Shown here: in pieces, positions 18,331 to 25,897 of the stretch
Layout of the letters: each line of letters opens with the position of its first letter
Position numbering within the stretch: position 1 is the stretch's first letter
Origin: Agromyces protaetiae
GTDB taxonomy: Bacteria; Actinomycetota; Actinomycetes; Actinomycetales; Microbacteriaceae
DNA length: 64,000 nt
NCBI RefSeq assembly: GCF_030866785.1
Contig: NZ_CP133018.1
Span: forward strand, 1,116,001-1,180,000
Direction: 5' to 3'
Made by a program: the position numbers and the translations under genes
Notes under the pieces: model-generated
The model's input: the letters and a program-made list of their open reading frames with translations, nothing else
Told to the model about the DNA's origin: nothing
The model's database searches: none

Positions 18331-18989
18331 TGGAGCGACTCTTCGAGCTCTCACCCCAGTTCTGGGAGGCCGCGGGCGAGACCCTGTACATGGTCTTGCT
18401 CACCATGCTGTTCGGTGGCCTGGGCGGCCTGCTGCTCGGCGTCGGGCTCTACGTCTCCCGGGCCGGCAGCCTGATGCCGAACCGGGCCGCGTACAACGTG
18501 CTGAACGTGCTGATCAACTTCTTCCGCCCGATCCCGTTCATCATCTTCATCGCCGCCATCCAGCCGGTCACCCGCGCGGTCATCGGCATCGGCATCGGCA
18601 CGAACGCGGCGATCTTCGCGCTGTCGCTCGCGGCGTCGTTCGCGATCGGCCGGATCGTCGAGCAGAACCTGCTCACCGTGCGGCCCGGGGTGATCGAGGC
18701 CGCCAGGTCGATGGGCGCCGGGCCCTGGCGGATCCTGCGGACCGTCGCCATCCCCGAGGCGCTCGGGCCGCTCATCCTGGGCTACACGTTCATCATCATC
18801 GCGGTCATCGACATGACCGCGATGGCCGGGTTCATCGGGGGTGGCGGGCTCGGCTACTTCGCCCAGCTCTACGGATACCGCCAGTTCGAGCCGATCGTGA
18901 CGTGGGCCGCGGTGCTGCTCATCGTCGTGTTCGTGCAGATCGTGCAGTACCTCGGCAACTGGCTCGCCCGCAAGGTGCTCCGCCGCTAG
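18330..18989 (+). CDS. metI: Methionine ABC transporter permease
   Basis: 219 residues, five membrane helices, BPD-type permease. The coupling motif EAARSMGAGPWRILRTVAIPEALGP (about 125-149) that contacts MetN is present, as is the family end YRQFEPIVTWAAVLLIVVFVQIVQ. ATG overlaps the metN stop by one base. Completes the MetNIQ importer. Downstream lies a C-rich tract rather than a normal terminator. Confidence 0.95.
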   Translation: MERLFELSPQFWEAAGETLYMVLLTMLFGGLGGLLLGVGLYVSRAGSLMPNRAAYNVLNVLINFFRPIPFIIFIAAIQPVTRAVIGIGIGTNAAIFALSLAASFAIGRIVEQNLLTVRPGVIEAARSMGAGPWRILRTVAIPEALGPLILGYTFIIIAVIDMTAMAGFIGGGGLGYFAQLYGYRQFEPIVTWAAVLLIVVFVQIVQYLGNWLARKVLRR

Positions 18990-19055
18990 CCCGCCCCGCC
19001 CCGCCCGCCCCGCCCGCCCCGCCCGGCCCCGCCCCGCCCCGCCCGCCCGCCCTCC
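18990..19055 (+). repeat. C-rich low-complexity tract (CCCGCC units)
   Basis: Directly after the metI stop, 66 bp of nearly pure CCCGCC/CCCCG runs with G only as a spacer. With the G-rich tract at 19127-19205 it brackets an AT-richer inverted repeat. The complementary strand could form G-quadruplexes. Confidence 0.85.
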
Positions 19056-19057
19056 GT

Positions 19058-19126
19058 CGAGTGATGACGAAACGGCAAGAACGAGGGCCCATTCCGGCAT
19101 CATTCGGGCCGTTTCGTTAACACTCG
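19058..19126. terminator. Large inverted repeat between convergent metI and marR
   Basis: Arms CGAGTGATGACGAAACGG (19058-19075) and 19109-19126 are reverse complements except for three central bases; the 33-bp interior is AT-richer than the surroundings. Placed between convergent genes, it can act as a bidirectional terminator. The conserved arm could also be a repeated intergenic palindrome. Confidence 0.6.
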
Positions 19127-19205
19127 AGCGGGGGACGGGCGGGGACGGGCGGGGACGGACCGGGGGACCGGCGGGGGACGGACCGGGGGACGGCGGGGAG
19201 GCGAG
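19127..19205 (+). repeat. G-rich low-complexity tract with G-quadruplex potential
   Basis: About 80 bp of GGGGGAC, GGGCGGGGAC and GGACCGGGGGACC units, more than four runs of three or more G in a row with short loops. It abuts the 3' end of the marR gene (stop at 19208). Confidence 0.85.
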
Positions 19206-19207
19206 GG

Positions 19208-19699
19208 TCAGTCGAAGCCGAGGCTGAGTTTGCGCAGAAGCCCCGCGAGGCGCTTCTGTTCGGCGGCGGGGAGGCTCGCGAGCAGCTCGGCCTCGGCATC
19301 GACGAGTCGCGTGATGGCGGCGTCGACACGCGTGAGGCCGGCGGCGCTCATCTCGACGAGGATGCCACGGCCGTCGCGCGGATCGGTCTGGCGTGTGACG
19401 AGTCCGCGCAGCACGAGCCGGTCGATGCGGTTGGTCATCGTGCCGCTCGACACGAGGGTCTGCTGGAGCAGCGACTTCGGCGAGAGCCGGTACGGCGTCC
19501 CTGCCCGGCGCAGCGCCGAGAGCACGTCGAACTCCCACGACTCGAGCTCGGATCGCGCGAACGCCTGCTTGCGCGCGCGGTCGAGATGCTTCGACAGCCG
19601 CGCGACGCGCGACAGCACCTGGAGCGGTGCGAAGTCGAGGTCGGGACGCTCGCGCTCCCAGTCCTCGACGATGCGGTCCACCTCGTCAGCTGCGGTCAT
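19208..19699 (-). CDS. MarR-family transcriptional regulator
   Basis: 163 residues. Winged helix with LSPKSLLQQTLVSSGTMTNRIDRLVLRGLVTR, then the wing RQTDPRDGRGILVEMSAAG, both standard MarR features; the start WEFDVLSALRRAG is the usual second helix. It is a dimeric DNA-binding repressor or activator, often responding to small phenolic ligands; the ligand here is unknown. The start at 19699 is set by a GATAAT hexamer 6 nt upstream. Three copies of an 18-bp element lie further upstream. Confidence 0.92.
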   Translation of the reverse strand: MTAADEVDRIVEDWERERPDLDFAPLQVLSRVARLSKHLDRARKQAFARSELESWEFDVLSALRRAGTPYRLSPKSLLQQTLVSSGTMTNRIDRLVLRGLVTRQTDPRDGRGILVEMSAAGLTRVDAAITRLVDAEAELLASLPAAEQKRLAGLLRKLSLGFD

Positions 19700-19705
19700 C
19701 CGTTC

Positions 19706-19711
19706 ATTATC
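19706..19711 (-). promoter_or_regulatory. Leaderless-type -10 box of marR
   Basis: GATAAT on the minus strand, 6 nt before the ATG at 19699; unusually close to the TATAAT consensus for this window. Confidence 0.65.
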
Positions 19712-19740
19712 GCGGCGCCGCGGCGTCGCGCGAGCCAGTC

Positions 19741-19828
19741 CGTGAGGACGACATTCGTGGCGGGCGACTCCGTGAGGACGACATTCGTCCAGAAATCGGT
19801 CGCCGTCTCGACGATTGTCGTCCTCACG
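19741..19828. repeat. Three copies of an 18-bp element upstream of marR
   Basis: CGTGAGGACGACATTCGT occurs exactly at 19741-19758 and 19771-19788 (30-bp step) and inverted with one change at 19811-19828. The array lies 40-130 bp upstream of marR and 115-200 bp upstream of tRNA-Gln. It could be an operator array or a small dispersed repeat. Confidence 0.85.
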
Positions 19829-19940
19829 CGATTCGGTGCGGCTGCCAGGCCGGGTCCCAAGGCTTCGGCCAGCTGACGGGTGCCGGGGCGTGGCAGACTT
19901 GAGGGCGCGCTCGCGCGAGCCCTGCTCGCAGCGTTCGCGG

Positions 19941-20012
19941 TCCGCCATGGTGTAACGGCAGCACGACAGCCTTTGGAGCTGTGAGGACCAGGTTCGAATC
20001 CTGGTGGCGGAG
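19941..20012 (+). tRNA. tRNA-Gln (anticodon UUG)
   Basis: 72-nt cloverleaf: acceptor TCCGCCA/TGGCGGA with discriminator G, D-arm with AACGG, anticodon stem ACAGC/GCTGT around loop CTTTGGA (anticodon TTG), T-arm CCAGG-TTCGAAT-CCTGG. CCA is not encoded. It is transcribed toward glmU, whose ATG begins 1 nt after the discriminator base. Confidence 0.97.
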
Positions 20013-20013
20013 C

Positions 20014-21456
20014 ATGACCGATGGGAATCTCGCGATCATCGTCCTCGCCGCAGGCCAGGGCACCCGCATGAAGTCCGCGACGCCGAAGGTGCTGCATCAG
20101 CTCGCCGGCGCGCCGATCGTCGCGCACGTGCTCGCGACCGCGCGAGCGCTCGACGCCGCGCGGGTCGCGGTCGTGGTCAGGCACGAGCGTGACCTCGTCG
20201 CCGCCGCGGTCTCGGCCGAGCTGCCCGACGCCGTCATCGTCGATCAGGACGAGGTGCCGGGCACCGGTCGCGCGGTCGAGCTCGCGGTCGATGCACTCGA
20301 CGGGTTCGACGGCGAGGTGCTGGTGCTGAACGGCGACGTGCCGCTGCTCAACGCCGACACCCTGACCCGGTTCCTCGAACAGCACCGCTCCGCGGGCGTG
20401 GCGGCCTCCGTGCTCTCAGCGCATTTCGCCGATCCCAACGGCTACGGGCGGATCGTCCGTGGCGCCGAGGGGGGCTTCGACCGCATCGTCGAGCAGAAGG
20501 ACGCGACCGATCTCGAACACGCGATCGACGAGATCAACGCCGGCGTGTACGCGTTCGGCGCCGCGGCGCTCCGCGACCAGCTCGCCAACCTCACGACCGA
20601 GAACGCGCAGGGCGAGAAGTACCTGACTGACATCATCGGCCTGCTGCGCGCGGCGGGGTCCGAGGTCGAGGCGCTGCCGGTCTCCGAGCCGTGGCTCGTC
20701 GCGGGCATCAATGACCGGGCGCAGCTCGCCGAGACCGCGGCCCGGCTGAACGCGCTCATCGTGCGCGGCTGGCAGCTGAACGGCGTGACGATCGAAGACC
20801 CGGCGACGACCTGGATCGACCTCGCGGTCCGTCTCGAACCCGATGTCACGATCCGCCCCGGCACGCAGGTGAAGGGCACGACCACCATCGCCTCCGGCGC
20901 GGTCGTCGGCCCCGACACCACCCTGGTCGACTGCGAGATCGGCGAGGGCGCCGAGGTCACACGGACCGACGCGACGCTCGCGGTCATCGGGGCGGATGCC
21001 TCGGTCGGTCCGTTCGCGTACCTTCGCCCCGGCACGATCCTCGATGCCTCGGGCAAGATCGGCACGTTCGTCGAGACCAAGAACTCGCGGATCGGCGAGG
21101 GCAGCAAGGTGCCGCACCTCTCGTACATCGGCGACACCGAGATCGGCGTGGGCGCGAACGTCGGCGCCGGATCGATCACGGCCAACTACGACGGCGTGCA
21201 CAAGCACCGCACGGTGATCGGCTCGCATGTGCGCACCGGGTCGCACGGGGTCTTCGTCGCGCCCGTTACGATTGGAGACGGCGCCTACACGGGGGCCGGC
21301 ACGGTCGTCCGTAAAGACGTGCCCGCCGGCTCGCTCGCGATCAACGTGGCGCCGCAGCGCAATATCGAGGGTTGGGTCGAGCAACACCGACCGGGCACCG
21401 CGGCCGCAGATGCGGCGACGGCGGCACGGCAGGCCGAGGCGACCGAGGTCGACTGA
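20014..21456 (+). CDS. glmU: Bifunctional UDP-GlcNAc pyrophosphorylase / GlcN-1-P acetyltransferase
   Basis: 480 residues. The N-terminal uridyltransferase domain has VLAAGQGTRMKS (near 12) and VPGTGRAVE; from about 255 a left-handed beta helix of hexapeptide repeats forms the acetyltransferase with NSRIGEGSKVPHLSYIGD. It makes UDP-GlcNAc for peptidoglycan. The ATG is 1 nt after tRNA-Gln, leaving no room for a ribosome site outside the tRNA. A GTG at 19981 would start inside the tRNA and is rejected. prs follows after 35 bp. Confidence 0.96.
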   Translation: MTDGNLAIIVLAAGQGTRMKSATPKVLHQLAGAPIVAHVLATARALDAARVAVVVRHERDLVAAAVSAELPDAVIVDQDEVPGTGRAVELAVDALDGFDGEVLVLNGDVPLLNADTLTRFLEQHRSAGVAASVLSAHFADPNGYGRIVRGAEGGFDRIVEQKDATDLEHAIDEINAGVYAFGAAALRDQLANLTTENAQGEKYLTDIIGLLRAAGSEVEALPVSEPWLVAGINDRAQLAETAARLNALIVRGWQLNGVTIEDPATTWIDLAVRLEPDVTIRPGTQVKGTTTIASGAVVGPDTTLVDCEIGEGAEVTRTDATLAVIGADASVGPFAYLRPGTILDASGKIGTFVETKNSRIGEGSKVPHLSYIGDTEIGVGANVGAGSITANYDGVHKHRTVIGSHVRTGSHGVFVAPVTIGDGAYTGAGTVVRKDVPAGSLAINVAPQRNIEGWVEQHRPGTAAADAATAARQAEATEVD

Positions 21457-21491
21457 CACCGCGCCGGGCTCCGGCGGGAAGGACTGCACAC

Positions 21492-22469
21492 ATGGCGGCA
21501 ATCGAGACCACCGGATCCAAGCGACTCGTCCTCGTCTCGGGGCGCGCGCATCCCGAGCTGGCCGAGCAGATCGCGGCCGAGCTCGGCAGCGAGCTCGTGC
21601 CGACCGACGCACGCACGTTCGCGAACGGTGAGCTCTACGCCCGCTACGACGAGAGCGTGCGCGGCACCGATGCGTTCGTGATCCAGTCGCACGCCGCACC
21701 GATCAACGAGTGGCTCATGGAGCAGCTCATCATGATCGACGCCCTCAAGCGCGCCTCTGCGAAGCGCATCACGGTGGTCTCGCCGTTCTACCCGTACGCC
21801 CGGCAAGACAAGAAGGGGCGCGGCCGCGAGCCGATCTCGGCGCGTCTCGTCGCCGACCTGTACAAGGCAGCAGGCGCCGACCGCATCATGTCGGTCGACC
21901 TGCACGCCGCACAGATCCAGGGCTTCTTCGACGGCCCCGTGGACCACCTGTTCGCGATGCCCGTGCTGCTCAACCACTTCAAGGAGCAGCTCGACCCCGC
22001 AACCCTCACCGTCGTGTCGCCCGACATGGGCCGCGTGCGCGTCGCCGACATCTGGAGCGACAAGCTCGGCGCGCCGCTGGCGATCATCCACAAGCGCCGC
22101 GACCCGCTCGTGCCGAACCAGGTGTCGGTGCATGAGATCGTCGGCGAGGTCAAGGGCCGGGTGTGCCTGCTGGTCGACGACCTGATCGACACGGGCCGCA
22201 CGATCGTGAAGGCCGCCGAGGCGCTCAAGGCCGCCGGTGCGCTCGGCGTCGTGGTCGCCGCGACGCACGCGGTGTTCTCGAACCCCGCGACCGAGATCCT
22301 GCAGTCCGACTTCATCGACGAGGTCGTCGTCACCGACACGCTGCCGCTGCCCGAGGAGAAGCGCTGGGACCGGCTCACCATCCTGCCGATCGCCCCGCTG
22401 CTCGCGCGGGCCATCCACGAGGTGTTCGAAGACGGCTCGGTCACCAGCATGTTCGACGGAGCCGCCTGA
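21492..22469 (+). CDS. prs: Ribose-phosphate pyrophosphokinase (PRPP synthetase)
   Basis: 325 residues. It makes PRPP from ribose-5-phosphate and ATP for nucleotide, His and Trp synthesis. Key regions: FANGELYARYDESVRG, PYARQDKKGRGREPISARL (ATP loop), VDLHAAQIQGFFDGPVDHL, and the PRPP-binding VDDLIDTGRTI. ATG 21492 is preceded by GGAAGGA. glmU-prs adjacency is common in bacteria since both feed cell-wall and nucleotide pools. Confidence 0.97.
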   Translation: MAAIETTGSKRLVLVSGRAHPELAEQIAAELGSELVPTDARTFANGELYARYDESVRGTDAFVIQSHAAPINEWLMEQLIMIDALKRASAKRITVVSPFYPYARQDKKGRGREPISARLVADLYKAAGADRIMSVDLHAAQIQGFFDGPVDHLFAMPVLLNHFKEQLDPATLTVVSPDMGRVRVADIWSDKLGAPLAIIHKRRDPLVPNQVSVHEIVGEVKGRVCLLVDDLIDTGRTIVKAAEALKAAGALGVVVAATHAVFSNPATEILQSDFIDEVVVTDTLPLPEEKRWDRLTILPIAPLLARAIHEVFEDGSVTSMFDGAA

Positions 22470-22484
22470 CCCGCTGCGGCCCAA

Positions 22485-22490
22485 TAGGCT
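22485..22490 (+). promoter_or_regulatory. Leaderless-type -10 box of the acyl-CoA ligase gene
   Basis: TAGGCT, 6 nt before ATG 22497, in the 27-bp gap after prs. Confidence 0.6.
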
Positions 22491-22496
22491 GACGCT

Positions 22497-24197
22497 ATGG
22501 CGATCAGCACGGACCGACCCTGGCTCGCGAGCTACGCGGAGGGCGTGCCCACCGACATCGAGCCGCCCACCGGCTCGTTGTACGACCTGATCCGCGAGAG
22601 CGTCGAGCAGTATCCCGACCACGTCGCGCTCGAGTTCTTCGGCCGCACGACGACGTATGCCGAGCTCGGCGCCGAGATCGACCGCGTGGCCGAGGGGCTG
22701 CGGATCCTCGGCGTGCAGCCCGGCGACCCGGTCGCGATCGTGCTGCCGAACTGCCCGCAGCACATCGTCGCGTTCTACGCGGTGCTCCGGCTCGGCGCGA
22801 TCGTCGTCGAGCACAACCCGCTCTACACGCCCCGCGAGCTCCGGCACCAGTTCGAGGACCACGGCGCCCGGGTCGTCATCGCCTGGGAAAAGGTGGTCGC
22901 GACGATCCAGGACTTCCCGGCGGATGTCTCGGTGCAGTCCATCGTCTCGGTCGACGTGACCCGGGCGATGCCGTTCGCGACGCGACTCGCGCTGAGGCTG
23001 CCCGTCGCGAAGGCGCGCGAGTCGCGCGCGGCGCTCACGACGAGTGTGCGTGGCACGACCGAGTGGCGGCAGCTCACCGGATCCGAACCCGTCGACGCGC
23101 ACATCGCCCGCCCCGGGGCATCCGATGTGGCCCTGATCCAGTACACGAGCGGCACGACCGGTTCACCGAAGGGCGCCACCCTGACGCACGCGAACCTGCT
23201 CTCGAACGCCGCGCAGGCCCGCGCCTGGGTGCCGCAGGTGCCGCGCGGCAGCGCGGTCGTCTATGCCGTGCTGCCCATGTTCCATGCGTACGGGCTCACG
23301 CTGTGTCTCACGTTCGCCATGAGCATGGGCGGCCGGCTCGTGCTGTTCCCGAAGTTCGACCCCGAGCTCGTGCTCAAGGTCGTGAAGAAGCATCCGGCGA
23401 CCTTTCTGCCGGCGGTGCCGCCCATCTACGACCGGCTCACGAAAGCCGCCGCGGCCGAGGGGGTGTCGCTCGAGGGCATCGAGATCGCGATCTCGGGTGC
23501 CATGCCGCTGTCGACCGCGGTCGTCGAGCCGTGGGAGCAGGCTACGGGCGGCGTGCTCGTCGAGGGCTACGGGCTCTCGGAGTGCTCACCCGTGCTGATG
23601 GCGAACCCGGTCGCGCCGAACCGCCGCATCGGCACGGTCGGGCTGCCGCTGCCGTCGACCGAGGCGCGCGTGGTCGACCCCGAGAACCCGACTGACGATG
23701 TCGCGCGCGGCGCCGAGGGCGAACTCGTCGTGCGCGGCCCGCAGGTGTTCTCGGGGTACTGGAAGAAGCCCGAGGAGACCGAGGCGGTGTTCGTCGCGGA
23801 CCCGGGCGGGGGAGCGCCGTGGTTCCGCACGGGCGACATCGTGTCGATCGACGCCGACGGATTCGTGCGCATCGTCGACCGCATCAAGGAGCTCATCATC
23901 ACGGGCGGCTTCAACGTCGCGCCGAGCGAGGTCGAGGAGGCCGTGCGGTCGCACCCCGACGTCGAGGACGTCGCGGTCGTGGGTCTGCCCGACGAGCACT
24001 CGGGCGAACAGGTCGTCGCGGTCGTCGTCCTCCGTGAGGGGGCGACGCTCGATGACGCCGGGATCCGCGCGCACGCGCGCGACCAGCTCACCGCGTACAA
24101 GGTGCCGAAGCGCGTCGTGCAGGTCGACGAGCTCCCGCGCTCCCTCATCGGCAAGGTGCTGCGCCGCGAGGTGCGCACCGGGCTGCTGAACGGGTGA
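22497..24197 (+). CDS. Long-chain fatty-acid-CoA ligase
   Basis: 566 residues of the AMP-forming (ANL) superfamily. P-loop YTSGTTGSPKGATLTH near 214, EGYGLSECSPV near 355, WFRTGDIVSIDADGF near 440, and the C-terminal GKVLRREV with its catalytic Lys near 557. It activates fatty acids to acyl-CoA via acyl-AMP; the FadD type is likely, though chain length cannot be told. Its stop overlaps the GTG of the next gene (GTGA). Confidence 0.9.
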   Translation: MAISTDRPWLASYAEGVPTDIEPPTGSLYDLIRESVEQYPDHVALEFFGRTTTYAELGAEIDRVAEGLRILGVQPGDPVAIVLPNCPQHIVAFYAVLRLGAIVVEHNPLYTPRELRHQFEDHGARVVIAWEKVVATIQDFPADVSVQSIVSVDVTRAMPFATRLALRLPVAKARESRAALTTSVRGTTEWRQLTGSEPVDAHIARPGASDVALIQYTSGTTGSPKGATLTHANLLSNAAQARAWVPQVPRGSAVVYAVLPMFHAYGLTLCLTFAMSMGGRLVLFPKFDPELVLKVVKKHPATFLPAVPPIYDRLTKAAAAEGVSLEGIEIAISGAMPLSTAVVEPWEQATGGVLVEGYGLSECSPVLMANPVAPNRRIGTVGLPLPSTEARVVDPENPTDDVARGAEGELVVRGPQVFSGYWKKPEETEAVFVADPGGGAPWFRTGDIVSIDADGFVRIVDRIKELIITGGFNVAPSEVEEAVRSHPDVEDVAVVGLPDEHSGEQVVAVVVLREGATLDDAGIRAHARDQLTAYKVPKRVVQVDELPRSLIGKVLRREVRTGLLNG

Positions 24198-24739
24198 ACA
24201 TGGGGTTCCTGTCGGCGGAGTCGGCCGCCGCGCTCGCGCGGCTCGTCGAGTTGCAGAGTGGGGCGGATGGCTCGCGTGAGCGCGTGCCGGATGGGCCAGC
24301 GGATGCCTCGTCGGCGCGGGCGGCGGATGCCTCGCCGCTCGACCGGCTCCGAGGCATCCGTGATCTCGTGACCGCGTTGGAGGCCGACCCGGCCGCACTC
24401 GACGCGGTGCGCGAGGCGGTCGACGCCGGCGTGGGCTGGGACGAGGTCGCCGACGCCGCCGGCCTCAGCGCCTCGGCCGCGAAGTACCGTTGGGCGGGCG
24501 ACGACACGGCGATCGCCGAACGCCAGGAGGCGAGCCGCCGCCGCAAGCGCGACCGCCCGTCGAGCCGCCCCACCGATCTGCCGGGGCTCTCGGTCGCCGA
24601 GGCGGCGAAGCAGCTCGGCATCACGCCGCAGGCCGTCTACCAGCGTGTCACGCGCGGCCAGCTCGAGGCCCGCACCGTCGAACTTCCCGACGGCCGCTCC
24701 TACAAGCGCGTCTTCCCCGACGCGCCGTCGGCCGAGTAG
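24194..24739 (+). CDS. Predicted DNA-binding protein with two HTH segments
   Basis: 181 residues, unrecognised. Two helix-turn-helix-like stretches are visible: VGWDEVADAAGLSASAAKYRWAG at about 79-101 and a MerR/excisionase-like LSVAEAAKQLGITPQAVYQRVTRGQLEARTV at about 137-167. The segment between them is Arg-rich, and residues 20-50 contain three copies of the recurring CGGATGCCTC-type decamer, in an Ala/Asp/Ser linker. It overlaps the ligase stop by 4 bp (GTG 24194; ATG 24200 is possible). Could be a regulator of the upstream gene; not proven. Confidence 0.65.
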   Translation: MNMGFLSAESAAALARLVELQSGADGSRERVPDGPADASSARAADASPLDRLRGIRDLVTALEADPAALDAVREAVDAGVGWDEVADAAGLSASAAKYRWAGDDTAIAERQEASRRRKRDRPSSRPTDLPGLSVAEAAKQLGITPQAVYQRVTRGQLEARTVELPDGRSYKRVFPDAPSAE

Positions 24740-24789
24740 CGACCGCCCCCGAGGTCGTTCCTGTCTCGTGGCCCGCCACGTCCGGTTGC

Positions 24790-25337
24790 ATTCCTTGCTC
24801 AGGAAGCGGGCACGGGTCGTCGGCGTGTCGTGCCGCGGCGCGCCGCAGGGTGTCGCGTTTTTCCTGAGCAAGCGAGGGGCGTCGCACTGCGTTCGCCCTG
24901 CCAGCCCCGAAGGCCGCGAGCTCCGTCGCCGGGGCGGGCACCCTGCCGGGGCCGCGGTGTCGGCGCGGGGCATCCGCTCGGCGCGGCCGCTCTCACCGCT
25001 GTCCGTCGCCTGCCGTGATCATTCCTTGCTCAGGAAGCGGGCACGGGTCGTCGGCGTGTCGTGCCGCGGCACGCCGCAGGGTGTCGCGTTTTTCCTGAGC
25101 AAGCGAGGGGCGTCGCACTGCGTTCGCCCTGCCAGCCCCGAAGACCGCGAGCTCCGTCGCCGGGGCGGGCACCCTGCCGGGGCCGCGGTGTCGGCGCGGG
25201 GCATCCGCTCGGCGCGGCCGCTCTCACCGCTGTCCGCCGCCTGCCGTGCTCATTCCTTGCTCAGGAAGCGGGCACGGGTCGTCGGCGTGTCGTGCCCCGG
25301 CACGCCGCAGGGTGTCGCGTTTTTCCTGAGCAAGCAC
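24790..25337. repeat. 2.4 copies of a 231-bp tandem repeat with nested palindromes
   Basis: Units begin at 24790, 25021 and 25252 (exactly 231 bp apart, near-identical); the third stops after about 86 bp. Each begins with inverted arms CTTGCTCAGGAA ... TTCCTGAGCAAG (24794-24805 with 24861-24872 in copy 1), enclosing a second palindrome, CGTGCCGCGGCACG in perfect form in copy 2. All six frames lack convincing protein sequence, so I treat it as non-coding. The third copy ends at the close of the hairpin, marking the hairpin as a separable module. Confidence 0.92.
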
Positions 25338-25490
25338 GGGGGAGTGGGCGCGGGCGGCGCGCGGCGCGGGCGGCGCGGGGGAGTGGGCGCGGGCGGCGCG
25401 CGGCGCGGACGGAGCGGGGGGAGTGGGCGCGGACGGAGCGGGGGAGTGGGCGCGGGCGGCGCGCGGCGCGGGCGGCGCGAGCTGGCCGCA
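25338..25490. repeat. G-rich minisatellite
   Basis: Immediately after the 231-bp repeats: at least four irregular units beginning GGGGGAGTGGGCGCGG and continuing with GGCGCGCGGCGCGG or GACGGAGC runs. Together with the repeats this makes 24740-25513 gene-free. Runs of G give G-quadruplex potential on the plus strand. Confidence 0.85.
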
Positions 25491-25513
25491 GTTCGAGGAG
25501 TGGCGCGAACGAA

Positions 25514-25867
25514 TCAGGCGTTGCGCTGGTCGGGCATCGGCAGGGGCTCGAGGGGGACGGCCGGGATCATGCCGAGGTTGGCGAGCAACCGGTCGTCGCC
25601 GGCGGACTGGACGGCGAAGCAGAGCCAGCCGGCGCCGCCGGGGCCGAACAGGTCGAACGTGACGCGCGAACCCGTCGCACTGGCGTCGTAGCGGGTGACG
25701 GTCAGGGCGCAGGCCCGGCTCGCCGCCGAGTGCGCGACGCTCGCGAGCGAGAGCACCAGCGGGAGCACGAGCGCGCACAGCGCGACGAGCACGACGATCC
25801 GGAGCATCCGTTGCGCGCGTGCGCCGCGGACCGGCCGGTCGTCGTGCTCGTCGGCGGCGTCGGTCAT
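25514..25867 (-). CDS. Small membrane-anchored or secreted protein, unknown
   Basis: 117 residues. A charged cytosolic N-terminus of about 20, one long hydrophobic segment at about 21-46 (VLVALCALVLPLVLSLASV), then a short outer domain with two Cys (in RACALTVTRYD and GWLCFAVQS) and a YDASATGSRVTFDLFGPGG stretch. No family recognised. It is on the same strand as, and 30 bp downstream of, gnd, so it may be co-transcribed. Its stop borders the minisatellite. Confidence 0.6.
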   Translation of the reverse strand: MTDAADEHDDRPVRGARAQRMLRIVVLVALCALVLPLVLSLASVAHSAASRACALTVTRYDASATGSRVTFDLFGPGGAGWLCFAVQSAGDDRLLANLGMIPAVPLEPLPMPDQRNA

Positions 25868-25897
25868 GCCGTCAGCCGTTCTCGTGAGACGCGCGCC

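Noticed and set aside
19981..20013. Upstream GTG start for glmU (19981)
   Set aside because: It begins inside tRNA-Gln and adds residues absent from GlmU proteins.
24790..25337. CRISPR array
   Set aside because: Units are 231 bp with no short unique spacers; no cas genes are present.
24645..25691. A long open frame running through the 231-bp repeats (348 codons)
   Set aside because: Open frames occur in several registers because of high GC; the translation is repeated only because the DNA is, with no start signal or protein-like composition.
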